DNA of 64,000 nt from Pseudomonas baltica (GTDB lineage Bacteria > Pseudomonadota > Gammaproteobacteria > Pseudomonadales > Pseudomonadaceae): positions 310,001 through 374,000 of the forward strand of contig NZ_JACMYH010000001.1 of NCBI RefSeq assembly GCF_014235765.1. Direction: 5' to 3'. Both the position numbers and the translations under genes were made by a program. Every line of letters starts with the position of its first letter. The stretch's first letter is position 1. Shown piece by piece: positions 47,300-56,745 of this stretch. The notes below the pieces were generated by a model. It made no database searches. It saw nothing but the letters and a program-made list of their open reading frames with translations, and was not told the origin of the DNA.

Positions 47300-48427
47300 T
47301 CAGCGACGATCCAGGGGCACGAATGCGCGCTGTTCCACGCCGACATACTCCGCGCTGGGCCGGATGATGCGGTTGTTCGCGCGCTGCTCGAATACGTGCG
47401 CCGCCCAGCCCGTCACCCGCGAGCAAACGAAGATGGGGGTGAACAGTTCGGTGGCGATGCCCATGAAGTGGTAGGCCGAGGCATGGTAGAAGTCGGCGTT
47501 GGGAAACAGCTTCTTCTGTTCCCACATGGTCTTGTCGATGGCCTCGGACACCGGGTAGAGCACCTTGTCGCCCGCTTCTTCGCTCAGCTTCTTCGCCCAG
47601 CCCTTGATCACTTCGTTGCGCGGATCGTTGTCCTTGTACACGGCATGGCCGAAACCCATGATCTTGTCCTTGCGCTCCAGCATGGCCAAGGTGCCGCGCA
47701 CCGCCTCCTCGGGCGAAGCGAACTTCTGGATCATCGCCATCGCCGCCTCGTTGGCGCCGCCGTGCAGCGGGCCGCGCAACGAGCCGATGGCGGCGGTCAC
47801 GCATGAATACATGTCCGACAGGGTCGATGCGCAGACGCGGGCGGTGAAGGTCGAGGCGTTGAATTCGTGCTCGGCGTAGAGAATCAGCGATACGTCCATC
47901 ACCTTGCTGTGCAATTCACTCGGCGACTTGCCATGCAGCAGGTACAGGAAGTGCCCGGCGAACGTCTCTTCGTCGCTGCTGCAGCTGATACGCACGCCAT
48001 GGTGGCTGTAGCGGTACCAGTAGCACATCATCGCCGGGAAAGCCGCCAGCAGGCGGTCGCTCACGTGTTCCTGCTGGCCGAAGTTGCGCTCAGGCTCCAG
48101 CGTGCCGAGGAACGAACAGCCGGTGCGCATCACGTCCATCGGATGGGTGCTCGACGGAATGCGTTCGAGCACTTCCTTCAACGGCTGCGGCAGGTCGCGC
48201 AGGCTGCGCAGCTTCCCCTGGTAGGCAGCCAGTTCGGCAGGCGTGGGCAGCTCGCCATGCAGCAGCAGGTAGGCGACTTCCTCGAACAGGGCATGTTCGG
48301 CCAGTTCGCGCACGTCATAGCCACGATAGGTCAGCCCGGCACCGGGCATGCCGACGGTCGACAGGGCGGTCTGTCCGGCCACTTGGCCACGCAGGCCAGC
48401 GCCACTGAGTACTTTTGCTTCGGCCAT
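47300..48427 (-). CDS. prpC: 2-methylcitrate synthase
   Basis: PrpC condenses propionyl-CoA with oxaloacetate. The 375-residue citrate synthase relative has the catalytic residues in GPLHGGANEAAM, MGFGHAVYKDNDPR and the Asp-bearing C-terminal region, as well as the conserved AEHEFNASTFTARV. It is preceded by GGAGAAAACCC. A CA-rich Hfq/Crc-like motif lies 22-29 bases upstream of its start. Confidence 0.96.
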   Translation of the reverse strand: MAEAKVLSGAGLRGQVAGQTALSTVGMPGAGLTYRGYDVRELAEHALFEEVAYLLLHGELPTPAELAAYQGKLRSLRDLPQPLKEVLERIPSSTHPMDVMRTGCSFLGTLEPERNFGQQEHVSDRLLAAFPAMMCYWYRYSHHGVRISCSSDEETFAGHFLYLLHGKSPSELHSKVMDVSLILYAEHEFNASTFTARVCASTLSDMYSCVTAAIGSLRGPLHGGANEAAMAMIQKFASPEEAVRGTLAMLERKDKIMGFGHAVYKDNDPRNEVIKGWAKKLSEEAGDKVLYPVSEAIDKTMWEQKKLFPNADFYHASAYHFMGIATELFTPIFVCSRVTGWAAHVFEQRANNRIIRPSAEYVGVEQRAFVPLDRR

Positions 48428-48448
48428 GGGTTTTCTCCGATCTTGGAT

Positions 48449-48456
48449 TTGTTATT
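48449..48456 (-). promoter_or_regulatory. CA motif (AATAACAA), candidate Hfq/Crc site before prpC
   Basis: The minus strand reads AATAACAA, a perfect match to the AAYAAYAA consensus used by Hfq/Crc catabolite repression in Pseudomonas. It lies in the 41-bp gap between prpB and prpC, about 20 bases before the prpC ribosome binding site. Confidence 0.45.
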
Positions 48457-48468
48457 GGAATGCAGTGA

Positions 48469-49356
48469 TCATTTTTTCTGCGCAAACAGTACGTCCAGCT
48501 TGCGCTCGAAGTCGTGGTAATCGATTGCCTCATACAGCTCCATGCGAGTCTGCATGGTGTCGATGACATTCTGCTGAGTGCCGTCGCGGCGTATCGCGGT
48601 GTAGACGTTCTCGGCCGCCTTGTTCATGGCGCGGAACGCAGACAGTGGGTAAAGCACCAGGCCCACGCCAACGCCACCCAGTTGCTCGGTGGTGAACAGC
48701 GGTGTGGCGCCGAACTCGGTGATGTTGGCCAGGATCGGCGCCTTCACCCGGCTGGCGAACAGCTGGTACATCTGCAATTCGGTGATGGCTTCGGGAAAGA
48801 TCATGTCCGCACCTGCCTCGATGCAGGCGGCGGCGCGGTCCAGGGCGGACTCCAGTCCTTCCACCGCCAGGGCGTCGGTGCGCGCCATGATCACGAAGCT
48901 GTCGTCGGTGCGGGCGTCCACGGCCGCCTTGATGCGATCGACCATCTCCTGCTGTGAGACGATTTCCTTGTTCGGCCGATGGCCGCAGCGTTTGGCGCCC
49001 ACCTGGTCCTCGATGTGCATGGCCGCCGCGCCGAACTTGATCATCGACTTGACGGTGCGCGCAACGTTGAACGCCGACGAGCCGAAACCGGTGTCGACAT
49101 CGACCAGCAACGGCAGCTCGCAGACGTCAGTGATGCGGCGCACGTCGGTGAGCACATCGTCCAGGCCGGTAATGCCCAGGTCGGGCAGGCCCAGCGAGCC
49201 CGCCGCGACGCCGCCTCCAGAGAGGTAGATGGCCTTGAAGCCGGCCCGCTGCGCGAGCAGTGCGTGGTTGGCGTTGATGGTGCCGACCACCTGCAGGGGT
49301 GACTCTTCGGCGAGTGCCTGGCGGAAACGTTGGCCGGGGCTGGACGGCTGATTCAT
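48469..49356 (-). CDS. prpB: 2-methylisocitrate lyase
   Basis: PrpB splits 2-methylisocitrate to pyruvate and succinate. This 295-residue member of the isocitrate lyase superfamily has the catalytic Cys124 in KRCGH and the metal loop DVDTGFG near residue 87. I start at [13 protein letters not shown], whose ATG overlaps the prpR stop (ATGA) and has AGGAG upstream. The open frame runs further into prpR as a shadow. Confidence 0.96.
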   Translation of the reverse strand: MNQPSSPGQRFRQALAEESPLQVVGTINANHALLAQRAGFKAIYLSGGGVAAGSLGLPDLGITGLDDVLTDVRRITDVCELPLLVDVDTGFGSSAFNVARTVKSMIKFGAAAMHIEDQVGAKRCGHRPNKEIVSQQEMVDRIKAAVDARTDDSFVIMARTDALAVEGLESALDRAAACIEAGADMIFPEAITELQMYQLFASRVKAPILANITEFGATPLFTTEQLGGVGVGLVLYPLSAFRAMNKAAENVYTAIRRDGTQQNVIDTMQTRMELYEAIDYHDFERKLDVLFAQKK

Positions 49357-50105
49357 GGTTGGGCTCCTGGGGTGTTGTTGTGGTTGGGTTCCAGGTAATG
49401 GCGCTCGATGTTGCGCTTGGACGCGGCGATGTGCCTGCGCATGAGCAACTCGGCCAATTCGCCATCGCGCTCGGCGATGGCGTCGAGAATACGGTGGTGT
49501 TCGGCAAAAGCCTGATGGGGGCGGTTGGGCGTGGCCGAGAACTGGATCCGGTACATGCGCACCAACTGGTAGAGGTCGTCGCACAGCATCTGCACCAGCG
49601 TGCTGTTGCCGCTGCCCTGGATGATCCGGTAGTGGAAGTCGAAATCGCCTTCCTGTTGGTAGTAGCCGACGCCGGCCTGGAACGCGGCATCGCGCTCATG
49701 GGTGGCCAGCACCTCGCGCAGTTCGTCGATCTGCACCTGGCTCATGCGCGTGGCGGCCAACCGGCAGGCCATGCCTTCAAGCGATTCGCGGATTTCGTAG
49801 AGTTCGATGAGTTCGGCGTGGTTGAGCGATACCACCCGCGCACCGACGTGCGGAATGCGCACCAGCAGGCGTTGGCCTTCGAGGCGGTGGATGGCTTCAC
49901 GCAGGGGACCGCGGCTGATGCCGTAGGTGCGTGCCAGTTCGGGCTCGGAAATCTTGCTGCCAGGGGCTATTTCGCCGTTGACGATGGCCGCCTGGATACG
50001 TCGGAAGACGTTTTCCGAAAGCGTCTCGGTTTCACCCGCAACACTGGAAACGTGCGGAGCGTCATTGTTGGGCAGGACGTGCAACGAAACAGACGTGGCA
50101 GACAT
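49353..50105 (-). CDS. prpR: GntR-family regulator of the methylcitrate operon
   Basis: This 250-residue GntR/FadR-type (FCD) regulator has its N-terminal winged helix in [20 protein letters not shown] (about residues 52-71) and a C-terminal all-helical FCD sensor domain with [10 protein letters not shown]. It is the first gene of the prp operon and is coupled to prpB by a 4-bp overlap, so it is very likely its autoregulated controller. Two TGTCGACA palindromes in front of it are the best operator candidates. Confidence 0.92.
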   Translation of the reverse strand: MSATSVSLHVLPNNDAPHVSSVAGETETLSENVFRRIQAAIVNGEIAPGSKISEPELARTYGISRGPLREAIHRLEGQRLLVRIPHVGARVVSLNHAELIELYEIRESLEGMACRLAATRMSQVQIDELREVLATHERDAAFQAGVGYYQQEGDFDFHYRIIQGSGNSTLVQMLCDDLYQLVRMYRIQFSATPNRPHQAFAEHHRILDAIAERDGELAELLMRRHIAASKRNIERHYLEPNHNNTPGAQP

Positions 50106-50116
50106 ATTGTCGACAC
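50106..50116. promoter_or_regulatory. Candidate PrpR operator, proximal copy
   Basis: ATTGTCGACAC contains the perfect palindrome TGTCGACA. It lies directly in front of the prpR start codon, so binding could block both transcription and autogenous expression. It pairs with an inverted copy at 50180. Confidence 0.55.
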
Positions 50117-50179
50117 CTGGGCAGGTAGTGACAAAAAAATAGCCCTGTTTAAGCGGCCAGTCAATACGTCACAGGTCAA

Positions 50180-50190
50180 GTGTCGACAAT
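50180..50190. promoter_or_regulatory. Candidate PrpR operator, distal copy
   Basis: GTGTCGACAAT is the inverted match of the proximal element, with the two centres 74 bp apart (about seven helical turns). The prp promoter should lie between or near them. Confidence 0.55.
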
Positions 50191-50235
50191 CCTTGGTAGT
50201 GACCGGGGGCACTGGCCCCCGATACCGTGCTGCGC

Positions 50236-51312
50236 TCACTCGGCTGTGGGGTAGTCCACGTAGCCTTCGGGCCCCTGGCTGTACCAGGTTTCCATCACGT
50301 CCTTGTTCAGCGGCAAGCCTTCGGCGAACCGATGGGGCAGGTCAGGGTTGGCCAGGAACGGTCGGCCGAAAGCGATGGCGTCTGCTTCACCTGCGTCCAG
50401 CGCGGCCTGCGCCTTCTCATGGGTGTAGTCGGAGTTGAGCACCAGTGTGCGGCTGAAGGCCTTGCGGATGACCGGATGCACGGGCGGGCGGTCGGCCTTG
50501 CCGAAGGTACCGTCGAGCGGTGGCTCACGCAGTTCCAGGTAGGCGATGCCGATCTTGTCCAGCGCAGCGGCTGCAGCCGAGAACAGGGTTTCCGGATCGC
50601 TGTCGTTGACCCCCTGCGAATCACCGTTGGGCGACAGGCGCACGCCGGTGCGCTCGGCACCGATGGTGTCGACAACCCGCTGAGTGACCTCGGTCAGCAG
50701 GCGGATGCGGTTTTCCACCGAGCCGCCGTAGGCATCGTCACGGAAGTTGCTGTTGTCGCGCAGGAACTGATCGATCAAATAACCATTGGCCGCATGGATC
50801 TGCAAGCCATCGAAGCCGGCACGCATGGCGTTCTTCGCGGCATGCTCGTAGTCGTCGAGCAACCGTGGAATTTCGTGGATGCCCAACGGACGCGCCTGCA
50901 CATAGGGCTGCTTGCCATCGTAGGTATGGGTCTGACCTGGCGCAGTGGTTGCCGATGAGGAAACCGGCTGCGCGCCACCGAGGAAGCTGGGGTGAACGAT
51001 GCGGCCCATATGCCACAGCTGCAGGTCGATGCGGCCACCGACCTCATGCACCGCTGCAGTGATCTTCTTCCAGCCCTCGACCTGCTCGTCGCTCCAGATG
51101 CCTGGCGCGTAGGGCCAGCCCAGTCCTTCCTGAGTGATGCCGGTGGCTTCGGTGATGATCAACCCGGCGCTCGCACGCTGGGTGTAGTACTCGATCATCA
51201 AGTCGGTGGGTACATGGTTGCGCGTGGCACGGCCGCGGGTCAGCGGCGCCATCAGGATCCGGTGGGGCAGTTTCTGCGCGCCGACCTGGATCGGGTCGAA
51301 TAAAGAAGGCAT
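50236..51312 (-). CDS. Alkene reductase, old yellow enzyme family
   Basis: This 358-residue FMN-dependent ene-reductase is related to NemA and reduces activated C=C bonds and some nitro compounds. It starts LFDPIQVGAQKLPHRILMAPLTRGRA and has the substrate pair in GLQIHAANGYLIDQFL (His and Asn) and the phosphate-binding GEADAIAFGRPFLANPDLP. It lies 33 bp after the PfpI-like gene and probably shares its transcript, which fits detoxification of reactive electrophiles. Confidence 0.93.
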   Translation of the reverse strand: MPSLFDPIQVGAQKLPHRILMAPLTRGRATRNHVPTDLMIEYYTQRASAGLIITEATGITQEGLGWPYAPGIWSDEQVEGWKKITAAVHEVGGRIDLQLWHMGRIVHPSFLGGAQPVSSSATTAPGQTHTYDGKQPYVQARPLGIHEIPRLLDDYEHAAKNAMRAGFDGLQIHAANGYLIDQFLRDNSNFRDDAYGGSVENRIRLLTEVTQRVVDTIGAERTGVRLSPNGDSQGVNDSDPETLFSAAAAALDKIGIAYLELREPPLDGTFGKADRPPVHPVIRKAFSRTLVLNSDYTHEKAQAALDAGEADAIAFGRPFLANPDLPHRFAEGLPLNKDVMETWYSQGPEGYVDYPTAE

Positions 51313-51345
51313 CTGGTCTCCCTGGTCTGTGGGTTGAAAGGCGGC

Positions 51346-51909
51346 TCAGGCGGTGGCGAGGGCTTTGATGATGGCGTCATTGAAGGCCGGGATATCCTTC
51401 GGGTTGCGCGAGGTAATCAAGGTCCAGCCGTTGGCACCGCACTGCTTGACCTCTTGATCCACCCAGCCAGCGGCACCGGCGTTGGTCAGGTCGAGGCTGA
51501 CGCTGGGGTACGAGGTCAGGGTTTTGCCGGGGATCACGCCAGCATTGATCAGCAGCCATGGACCATGGCAAATGGCAGCCACGACCTTGCCAGCGTCGGC
51601 GAATGCCTTGACCAGTTGCTGGGCATCGGTGTCCTGGCGCAGGGTGTCGGCATTCACGGTGCCGCCGGGAATCACCAGTGCGTCGAAGTCGCTGGCGTTC
51701 AGGCCCTGGATTTTGCCGTCGGATTCAACGGTACGGTCTTTCTCGGTGTCCTGCTGGAAGGTCTGCACGGTGCCGCCTTCGCTCGAAGCGTGGGTCACGG
51801 TGGCGCCTGCTTCGCGCATCGCTTCGAGAGGCTTGAGCAGTTCGTCGCGTTCGATGCCGGTGTTGGCAGTGATGAACAGGACTTTCTTGCCTTGCAGTTG
51901 AGTACTCAT
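51346..51909 (-). CDS. PfpI/DJ-1-type glutamine amidotransferase-like protein
   Basis: This 187-residue protein has the DJ-1/PfpI fold with the nucleophile elbow AAICHGPWLL (Cys114-His115). It is close to YhbO/YajL-like stress proteins reported to act on glycated or otherwise damaged biomolecules. The start MSTQLQGKKVLF fits the family; the upstream open extension is not supported. Two adjacent small palindromes (51935-51950 and 51953-51965) lie in its leader. Confidence 0.9.
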   Translation of the reverse strand: MSTQLQGKKVLFITANTGIERDELLKPLEAMREAGATVTHASSEGGTVQTFQQDTEKDRTVESDGKIQGLNASDFDALVIPGGTVNADTLRQDTDAQQLVKAFADAGKVVAAICHGPWLLINAGVIPGKTLTSYPSVSLDLTNAGAAGWVDQEVKQCGANGWTLITSRNPKDIPAFNDAIIKALATA

Positions 51910-52056
51910 GAAGGTCTTCCTCGGCTCAGTGGGTGCCTGGCACGCCAGGCGATCAGAAAATCTGAGCACAGGGGAAAATGGAAAGTTCAGGCGGATTCGT
52001 CTTCGGTGCGGTGGGCGGGCAGGCCTGGCTGCAGACCTGCCCGTGCGCACGCCGGG

Positions 52057-53784
52057 TCAGTAGCCAGCGGCCAGACCGGTGTTACGGCGGGGATCGTTGG
52101 CGCCGTAGAAACGGTTGTTGGCCACCGGTTTGGCGCCCAGTGCCGGCGCGCCTACCAGGATGGCGGCCAGGTGGTTGGCGTCCTGGGGCTCACCGAACTT
52201 GTGCCCCCAGCTTTCGAGAATCTTGCGTGTGTCGGGGCTGATGGCGAAGTTTTCCAGATTGGTGACGTCGGGCATCCACTGCTGGTGGAAGCGCGGTGCA
52301 TTGACCGCCTGCTGAATGTCCATGCCGTAGTCAATCACGTTGAGCATGGTCAGCAAGGTGGCGGTGATGATCCTGCTGCCGCCGGGCGTGCCGAGCACCA
52401 TGACTGGCTTGCCGTCCTTGGTGACGATGGTCGGGCTCATGGACGACAGCGGCGTCTTGTACGGCGCGATCGCGTTGGCCTCGCCCTGGACCAGCCCGTA
52501 CATGTTGGCCACGCCGACCTTGGAGGTGAAGTCGTCCATTTCGTCGTTGAGCAGGATGCCGGTGCCGCTGGCCATGACCCGCGCGCCGAACCAGCCGTTG
52601 AGGGTGTAGGTCACCGACACCGCGTTGCCCCATTTGTCGACGATGGAGTAATGGGTGGTGTTGCTGCCCTCATGGGGAGCCACACCGGGCTTGATGTCGG
52701 CGGAAACGCCGGCCTTGTTCGGTGCGATGCTGTCGCGCAGCTTGGTCGCGTAGTTGGCGTCGAGCAGGTGCGCGATGGGGTTCTTGACGAAATCCGGGTC
52801 GCCCAGGTAGCTGTTGCGGTCCACGTAGGCGTGGCGCATGGCTTCGATCTGGTAGTGCATGCCCTGCGCCGAGCCATAGCCCAGCTCGGCCATCGGGTAG
52901 CCCTGGAGGATGTTCATGATCTGGCAGATGACCACGCCGCCGGAACTGGGCGGTGGCGCGGACACCACATGGTAGCCACGGTAGTCGCACTCGATCGGGT
53001 CCAGTTCGCGGGTCTTGTACTTGTCGAGGTCGGCCTGGGTGATGATGCCCTTGCCCGCCTGGCTCGAATCGACGATGGCCTTGGCCACCCAGCCTTGGTA
53101 GAACCCGGCGTTACCCTTCTCGGAGATTTCCCGCAGGGTGCGCGCCAGGTCCTTCTGCACCAGCTTTTCGCCGGCCTTGAACGGCTGGCCCTGTTTGAGA
53201 AAGATCTTTGCCGAATCCTGGCTGTCCTTGCGGAAGTCCTCGGTGGCGGTTTCCAACAGGTCGACATCGCCCTGGGCCAGGGTGAAGCCTTCGTCTGCCA
53301 GCTTGATGGCCGGCGCCAGCAGATCGGCGCGTTTGAAGGTGCCGTACTTCTGCAACGCCAGCTCCATGCCCGACACCGTGCCGGGTATGCCTACCGACAA
53401 GTGGCCATCGGTGCTCAGGCCCTCGATGACATTGCCGGCCTTGTCCAGGTACATGTCAGCGGTGGCGGCCAGCGGTGCCTTCTCGCGGAAGTCGAGGAAG
53501 GTCTTGCGGCCATCGGCCATCTGCAGGGTCATGAAGCCACCGCCGCCGATGTTGCCCGCAGCCGGGTAGACCACGGCCAGGGCATAGCCTACGGCCACGG
53601 CGGCATCGACGGCATTGCCGCCGTCCTTGAGCACATCCACGCCAATGTGGGTGGCCAGTTGCTGTGCGGTGACGACCATGCCGTTCTCGGCAGCGACGGG
53701 GGCGGGAGAAGCGGCGAACGTACAGGCGGGCACCAGCGCGAACGCAAGGGCGATCAGCGACTTGGGCAAGGGTTCGAGTTTCAA
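52057..53784 (-). CDS. ggt: Gamma-glutamyltransferase
   Basis: This periplasmic enzyme splits glutathione and transfers or hydrolyses the gamma-glutamyl group. The 575-residue precursor has a signal peptide (about residues 1-24, ...ALVPACTFAA). It self-cleaves before Thr376 (SNTTHYSIVD) to expose the nucleophile. Substrate-binding GTPGGSRIITATL lies near the C-terminus. Length and motifs are normal for the GGT1 type. Confidence 0.95.
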   Translation of the reverse strand: MKLEPLPKSLIALAFALVPACTFAASPAPVAAENGMVVTAQQLATHIGVDVLKDGGNAVDAAVAVGYALAVVYPAAGNIGGGGFMTLQMADGRKTFLDFREKAPLAATADMYLDKAGNVIEGLSTDGHLSVGIPGTVSGMELALQKYGTFKRADLLAPAIKLADEGFTLAQGDVDLLETATEDFRKDSQDSAKIFLKQGQPFKAGEKLVQKDLARTLREISEKGNAGFYQGWVAKAIVDSSQAGKGIITQADLDKYKTRELDPIECDYRGYHVVSAPPPSSGGVVICQIMNILQGYPMAELGYGSAQGMHYQIEAMRHAYVDRNSYLGDPDFVKNPIAHLLDANYATKLRDSIAPNKAGVSADIKPGVAPHEGSNTTHYSIVDKWGNAVSVTYTLNGWFGARVMASGTGILLNDEMDDFTSKVGVANMYGLVQGEANAIAPYKTPLSSMSPTIVTKDGKPVMVLGTPGGSRIITATLLTMLNVIDYGMDIQQAVNAPRFHQQWMPDVTNLENFAISPDTRKILESWGHKFGEPQDANHLAAILVGAPALGAKPVANNRFYGANDPRRNTGLAAGY

Positions 53785-53860
53785 GAGGTGGCTCTCTTCT
53801 TCTGCGGATGGGGAGCAAAAAAGCGAATGGCTTCGCCAATCGCAAGAATAGCCGTGTTTC

Positions 53861-54583
53861 TCAATGTTGCTGGCGGCCGGCGGCCAACGCCGTCAGCTGC
53901 TGGCCGGCAGCATCGAAGTTATCCGTCGCCAGCCACCGCTCGAAGGCTGCGCGCAGCGCCGGCCATTCGCTGTCGATGATGGAAAACCAGGCCGTATCGC
54001 GGTTGCGACCCTTGTACACCAGCGCCTGGCGGAAGATGCCTTCGAAGCTGAAGCCCAGCCGTGCCGCGGCCTTGCGCGAGGGCTCGTTGAGGGCGTCGCA
54101 TTTCCACTCGTAGCGGCGGTAACCCAGTTCGTCGAACACCCGGCGCATCAACAGGTACTGCGCTTCGGTCGACAGAGGGGTGCGTTTCATCAGCGGCGAG
54201 AACGTCACATGGCCGACCTCGATGACGCCATTGGCCGGGTCCATGCGCATCAAGGCCAAGGTGCCCACCGCGCGCTGGGTGCGCAGGTCGATCACCGCCC
54301 AGTGTTGTGGATCCTGGCTGGCTGCCGCGTGTTGCAGGTGACTGCGGTAGCTGTCCAGGTCGGCAAACGGGCCGACCGGCAGGTAGGTCCAGTCGCTGCC
54401 ATCGGTCTGTTGGCAATAGCCGCTGAACAGCTCTTCGGCGTGGGCCGCAGCGTTCAGTGGCTCGAGCCGGCAATAGCGTCCTTCGATGACGTCGTGGGCC
54501 GGGCGAGGGCGAGGGCTCCACTCGGGAAGGGCGTGACCGACAGGCTGGTGGTGCTCGTTGCGGCTGTTCTGGTTGCTGGGCAT
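53861..54583 (-). CDS. GNAT family acetyltransferase (RimJ/RimL-like)
   Basis: This 240-residue Acetyltransf_3-type protein has conserved segments GRYCRLEPLNAAAHAEELF, WAVIDLRTQRAVGTLALMRM, YLLMRRVFDELGYRRYEWKC and NEPSRKAAARLGFSFEGIFR. These place it with the RimJ/RimL group, and the substrate is unknown. I start at MPSNQNSRNEHH, preceded by AGGAGTCGTC. The frame is open upstream without support. Confidence 0.88.
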   Translation of the reverse strand: MPSNQNSRNEHHQPVGHALPEWSPRPRPAHDVIEGRYCRLEPLNAAAHAEELFSGYCQQTDGSDWTYLPVGPFADLDSYRSHLQHAAASQDPQHWAVIDLRTQRAVGTLALMRMDPANGVIEVGHVTFSPLMKRTPLSTEAQYLLMRRVFDELGYRRYEWKCDALNEPSRKAAARLGFSFEGIFRQALVYKGRNRDTAWFSIIDSEWPALRAAFERWLATDNFDAAGQQLTALAAGRQQH

Positions 54584-54630
54584 GACGACTCCTGACGTGA
54601 GCAGAGTGAGGCAATAAGGTTGCACCGACC

Positions 54631-55056
54631 TCAGCGCGGATCCAGCACGATGCCGAAGCCTGTCTTGGCTTCGCTGACGATACGCAGGTGCTGGCGCTCG
54701 CCGGGCTGCGCCTGCAGGCGCAGTTCGCGGTTCAGGCGGCCTTTGCTGCACAGCAGGCCACCCTGCTTGTCGGTGGTGATGCCGACGATGTGTTCGCCCG
54801 GTGGCAGGTGAAAGGTCGCCACTTCACCCACGGCCAGCAGCGCGGCGGGTTCACGGTCGATCAGCAGTGCCACGTAGCAGCCGCCGCCCAGCATGCCGAT
54901 ATCACGGTCCACCACCAGCTCGCTCGATGGCGACAGCGTTTGTTGCCAGGCCGACAGCCGTTCGGCCGGCACGGCTTTCAGGTGCTCCGAATCAGCGCGA
55001 AACGAGGTACAACCCGACAGGCTTGCCGCGGCCAGCATCATCCAGAACACACGCAT
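54631..55056 (-). CDS. Predicted lipoprotein
   Basis: This 141-residue protein has a lipoprotein signal and lipobox LSGC (Cys16 after cleavage of MRVFWMMLAAASLSG). The mature part has ALLIDREPAALLAVGEVATFHLPPGEHIVGI. That is reminiscent of DUF2846-type lipoproteins, in which a short beta domain ends with a PPGxH motif. I start at 55056, as AGGA lies 8 bases upstream. The function is unknown. Confidence 0.75.
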   Translation of the reverse strand: MRVFWMMLAAASLSGCTSFRADSEHLKAVPAERLSAWQQTLSPSSELVVDRDIGMLGGGCYVALLIDREPAALLAVGEVATFHLPPGEHIVGITTDKQGGLLCSKGRLNRELRLQAQPGERQHLRIVSEAKTGFGIVLDPR

Positions 55057-55233
55057 CGTTCGATTCCTCATAGGGCACTGTGCTCCCACTCTAGCTCAAG
55101 CGAGAAGGGGTGCCGAACACTCGCAACGTGGCCAGCTTCAGAAAAGTTTTGAAACAGGTTCCCGCCAGGGTCCGCGATAGGCAAGAATGGTTGGGCTTAT
55201 CCGTACGGACTGACCTGAACCTGTGGAGGTACC

Positions 55234-56136
55234 GTGGCACCTAGAGACCTGATGTTGGCCCTGGTCGTGATCGTTGTCTGGGGTTTGAATTTCGTGGTGA
55301 TTCGCTACGGTCTCGATGGCTTGCCGCCGATGCTGCTGGGCGGCCTGCGCTTCACCCTGGTGGCGATTCCCGCGGTGTTCTTCATCCGCCGGCCGAACCT
55401 GCCACTGCGCTGGCTGATTGCCTATGGCGCGACCATTTCCCTGGGCCAGTTCGCGTTTCTGTTCGAGGCCATGGCCAATGGCATGCCCGCCGGCCTGGCC
55501 TCGCTGGTGCTGCAATCCCAGGCCTTCTTCACCTTGTTCTTCGCTGCGCTGTTCATTGGCGAGCGCCTGCGCGCCGCCAGCGTGGTGGGCTTGCTGGTGG
55601 CGGCTGGAGGGCTGGCGATGATCGGCCTGGAAAGCGATCAGGCCACGCCGTTGATGGCGGTCTTGCTGACCCTGTGCGCAGCGTCGATGTGGGCGATGGG
55701 CAATGTCATCACCCGCCGCTTCGGCAACATCGACCTGGTCGCTCTGGTGATCTGGGGCGCATTGATTCCGCCCTTGCCGTTCTTCGCCTTGTCGCTGTGG
55801 CTGGAAGGTCCGGCACTGATCCAGCAATCGCTGTTGGGCATCGGCTGGAAATCCATCGGTAGCCTGGTCTATCTGGCTGCGGTAGCTACGGTGCTTGGCT
55901 ACAGCTTGTGGAGCAAGCTGTTGTCGCGCTATCCGGCCGGCAAGGTAGCGCCGTTTTCATTGCTGGTGCCGGTGGTAGGCTTGAGTTCTTCGGCCTGGAT
56001 TCTTGGCGAGCGCCTGGGTGCCCTGCAGTGGTGGGGTGGAGCGCTGGTCATGGTCGGGCTGTTGATCAACGTGTTCGGCAGCAGCCTGTTCAGCCGCCTG
56101 GGCACGGGTCGCACCGAGGCGAAATCTCTGCAATGA
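55234..56136 (+). CDS. EamA family (DMT superfamily) transporter
   Basis: This 300-residue protein has ten predicted membrane segments in two EamA repeats. The first opens MLALVVIVVWGLNFVVIRYG and the second is near residue 150 (SMWAMGNVITRRF). It resembles amino acid or purine exporters such as YdeD/EamA, but the substrate is not visible. The start is GTG with a strong GGAGGTACC before it. Confidence 0.9.
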   Translation: MAPRDLMLALVVIVVWGLNFVVIRYGLDGLPPMLLGGLRFTLVAIPAVFFIRRPNLPLRWLIAYGATISLGQFAFLFEAMANGMPAGLASLVLQSQAFFTLFFAALFIGERLRAASVVGLLVAAGGLAMIGLESDQATPLMAVLLTLCAASMWAMGNVITRRFGNIDLVALVIWGALIPPLPFFALSLWLEGPALIQQSLLGIGWKSIGSLVYLAAVATVLGYSLWSKLLSRYPAGKVAPFSLLVPVVGLSSSAWILGERLGALQWWGGALVMVGLLINVFGSSLFSRLGTGRTEAKSLQ

Positions 56137-56167
56137 TGAGGCCATCGATACGTCAAGGAGATGCAGC

Positions 56168-56701
56168 ATGATGATCCGGTCGCTGACCCTCGCCACACTG
56201 TTCGCGTTCGCGGCGCCCTTGCTGGCCGCCGATGGCGACAGCCCCCTGGCCCAGGACCGCGGGAGGGCCCGGCCGCTGGTGGTCATTGCTCCCAGCTCGG
56301 TGGATCCCAACCTGCTGAAGCTGCGCAAGGCGCTGGAAGAACCCGCCAACCGCGACGGCTTCAAGCAGCGCGGCATGGTCCTGTACACCGTGATCAATAC
56401 CATCGGCCAGCGTGACGGCAAGGATCTCGACCCACAGGCCACCATGTCGCTGATCCGCGACTTGAAACTGGGTGCCGGGTCCAGCCAGAAGTTCGTGCTG
56501 TTGGGCAAGGATGGCGAGAAGAAGCTCGAACAGGCGGGTTACGTCGAGCCTTCACAGCTGTTCAGCACCATCGACCAGTTGCCGGCAGCGGAAAAGGACG
56601 CCAGTGCACCCGCGGCGGCAGTGCCTGCTGCACAGGAGCCCGCCAGCAAGCCGGGCAAGGCGGCCAAGCCGAGCAAGGCGCCGCAGCCGCTCGACGATTG
56701 A
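56168..56701 (+). CDS. DUF4174 domain-containing secreted protein
   Basis: This 177-residue protein has a signal peptide (MMIRSLTLATLFAFAAPLLA) followed by a DUF4174-like thioredoxin-related fold (PLVVIAPSSVDPNLLKLRKA, KFVLLGKDGEKKL). The last 40 residues are Ala/Pro/Lys-rich and probably disordered. No catalytic Cys pair is seen. The function is unknown. Confidence 0.8.
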   Translation: MMIRSLTLATLFAFAAPLLAADGDSPLAQDRGRARPLVVIAPSSVDPNLLKLRKALEEPANRDGFKQRGMVLYTVINTIGQRDGKDLDPQATMSLIRDLKLGAGSSQKFVLLGKDGEKKLEQAGYVEPSQLFSTIDQLPAAEKDASAPAAAVPAAQEPASKPGKAAKPSKAPQPLDD

Positions 56702-56745
56702 TCCGTCAGCGCTCTACGCCGCGTTGCGGCCTCGGATTCCTGCGT

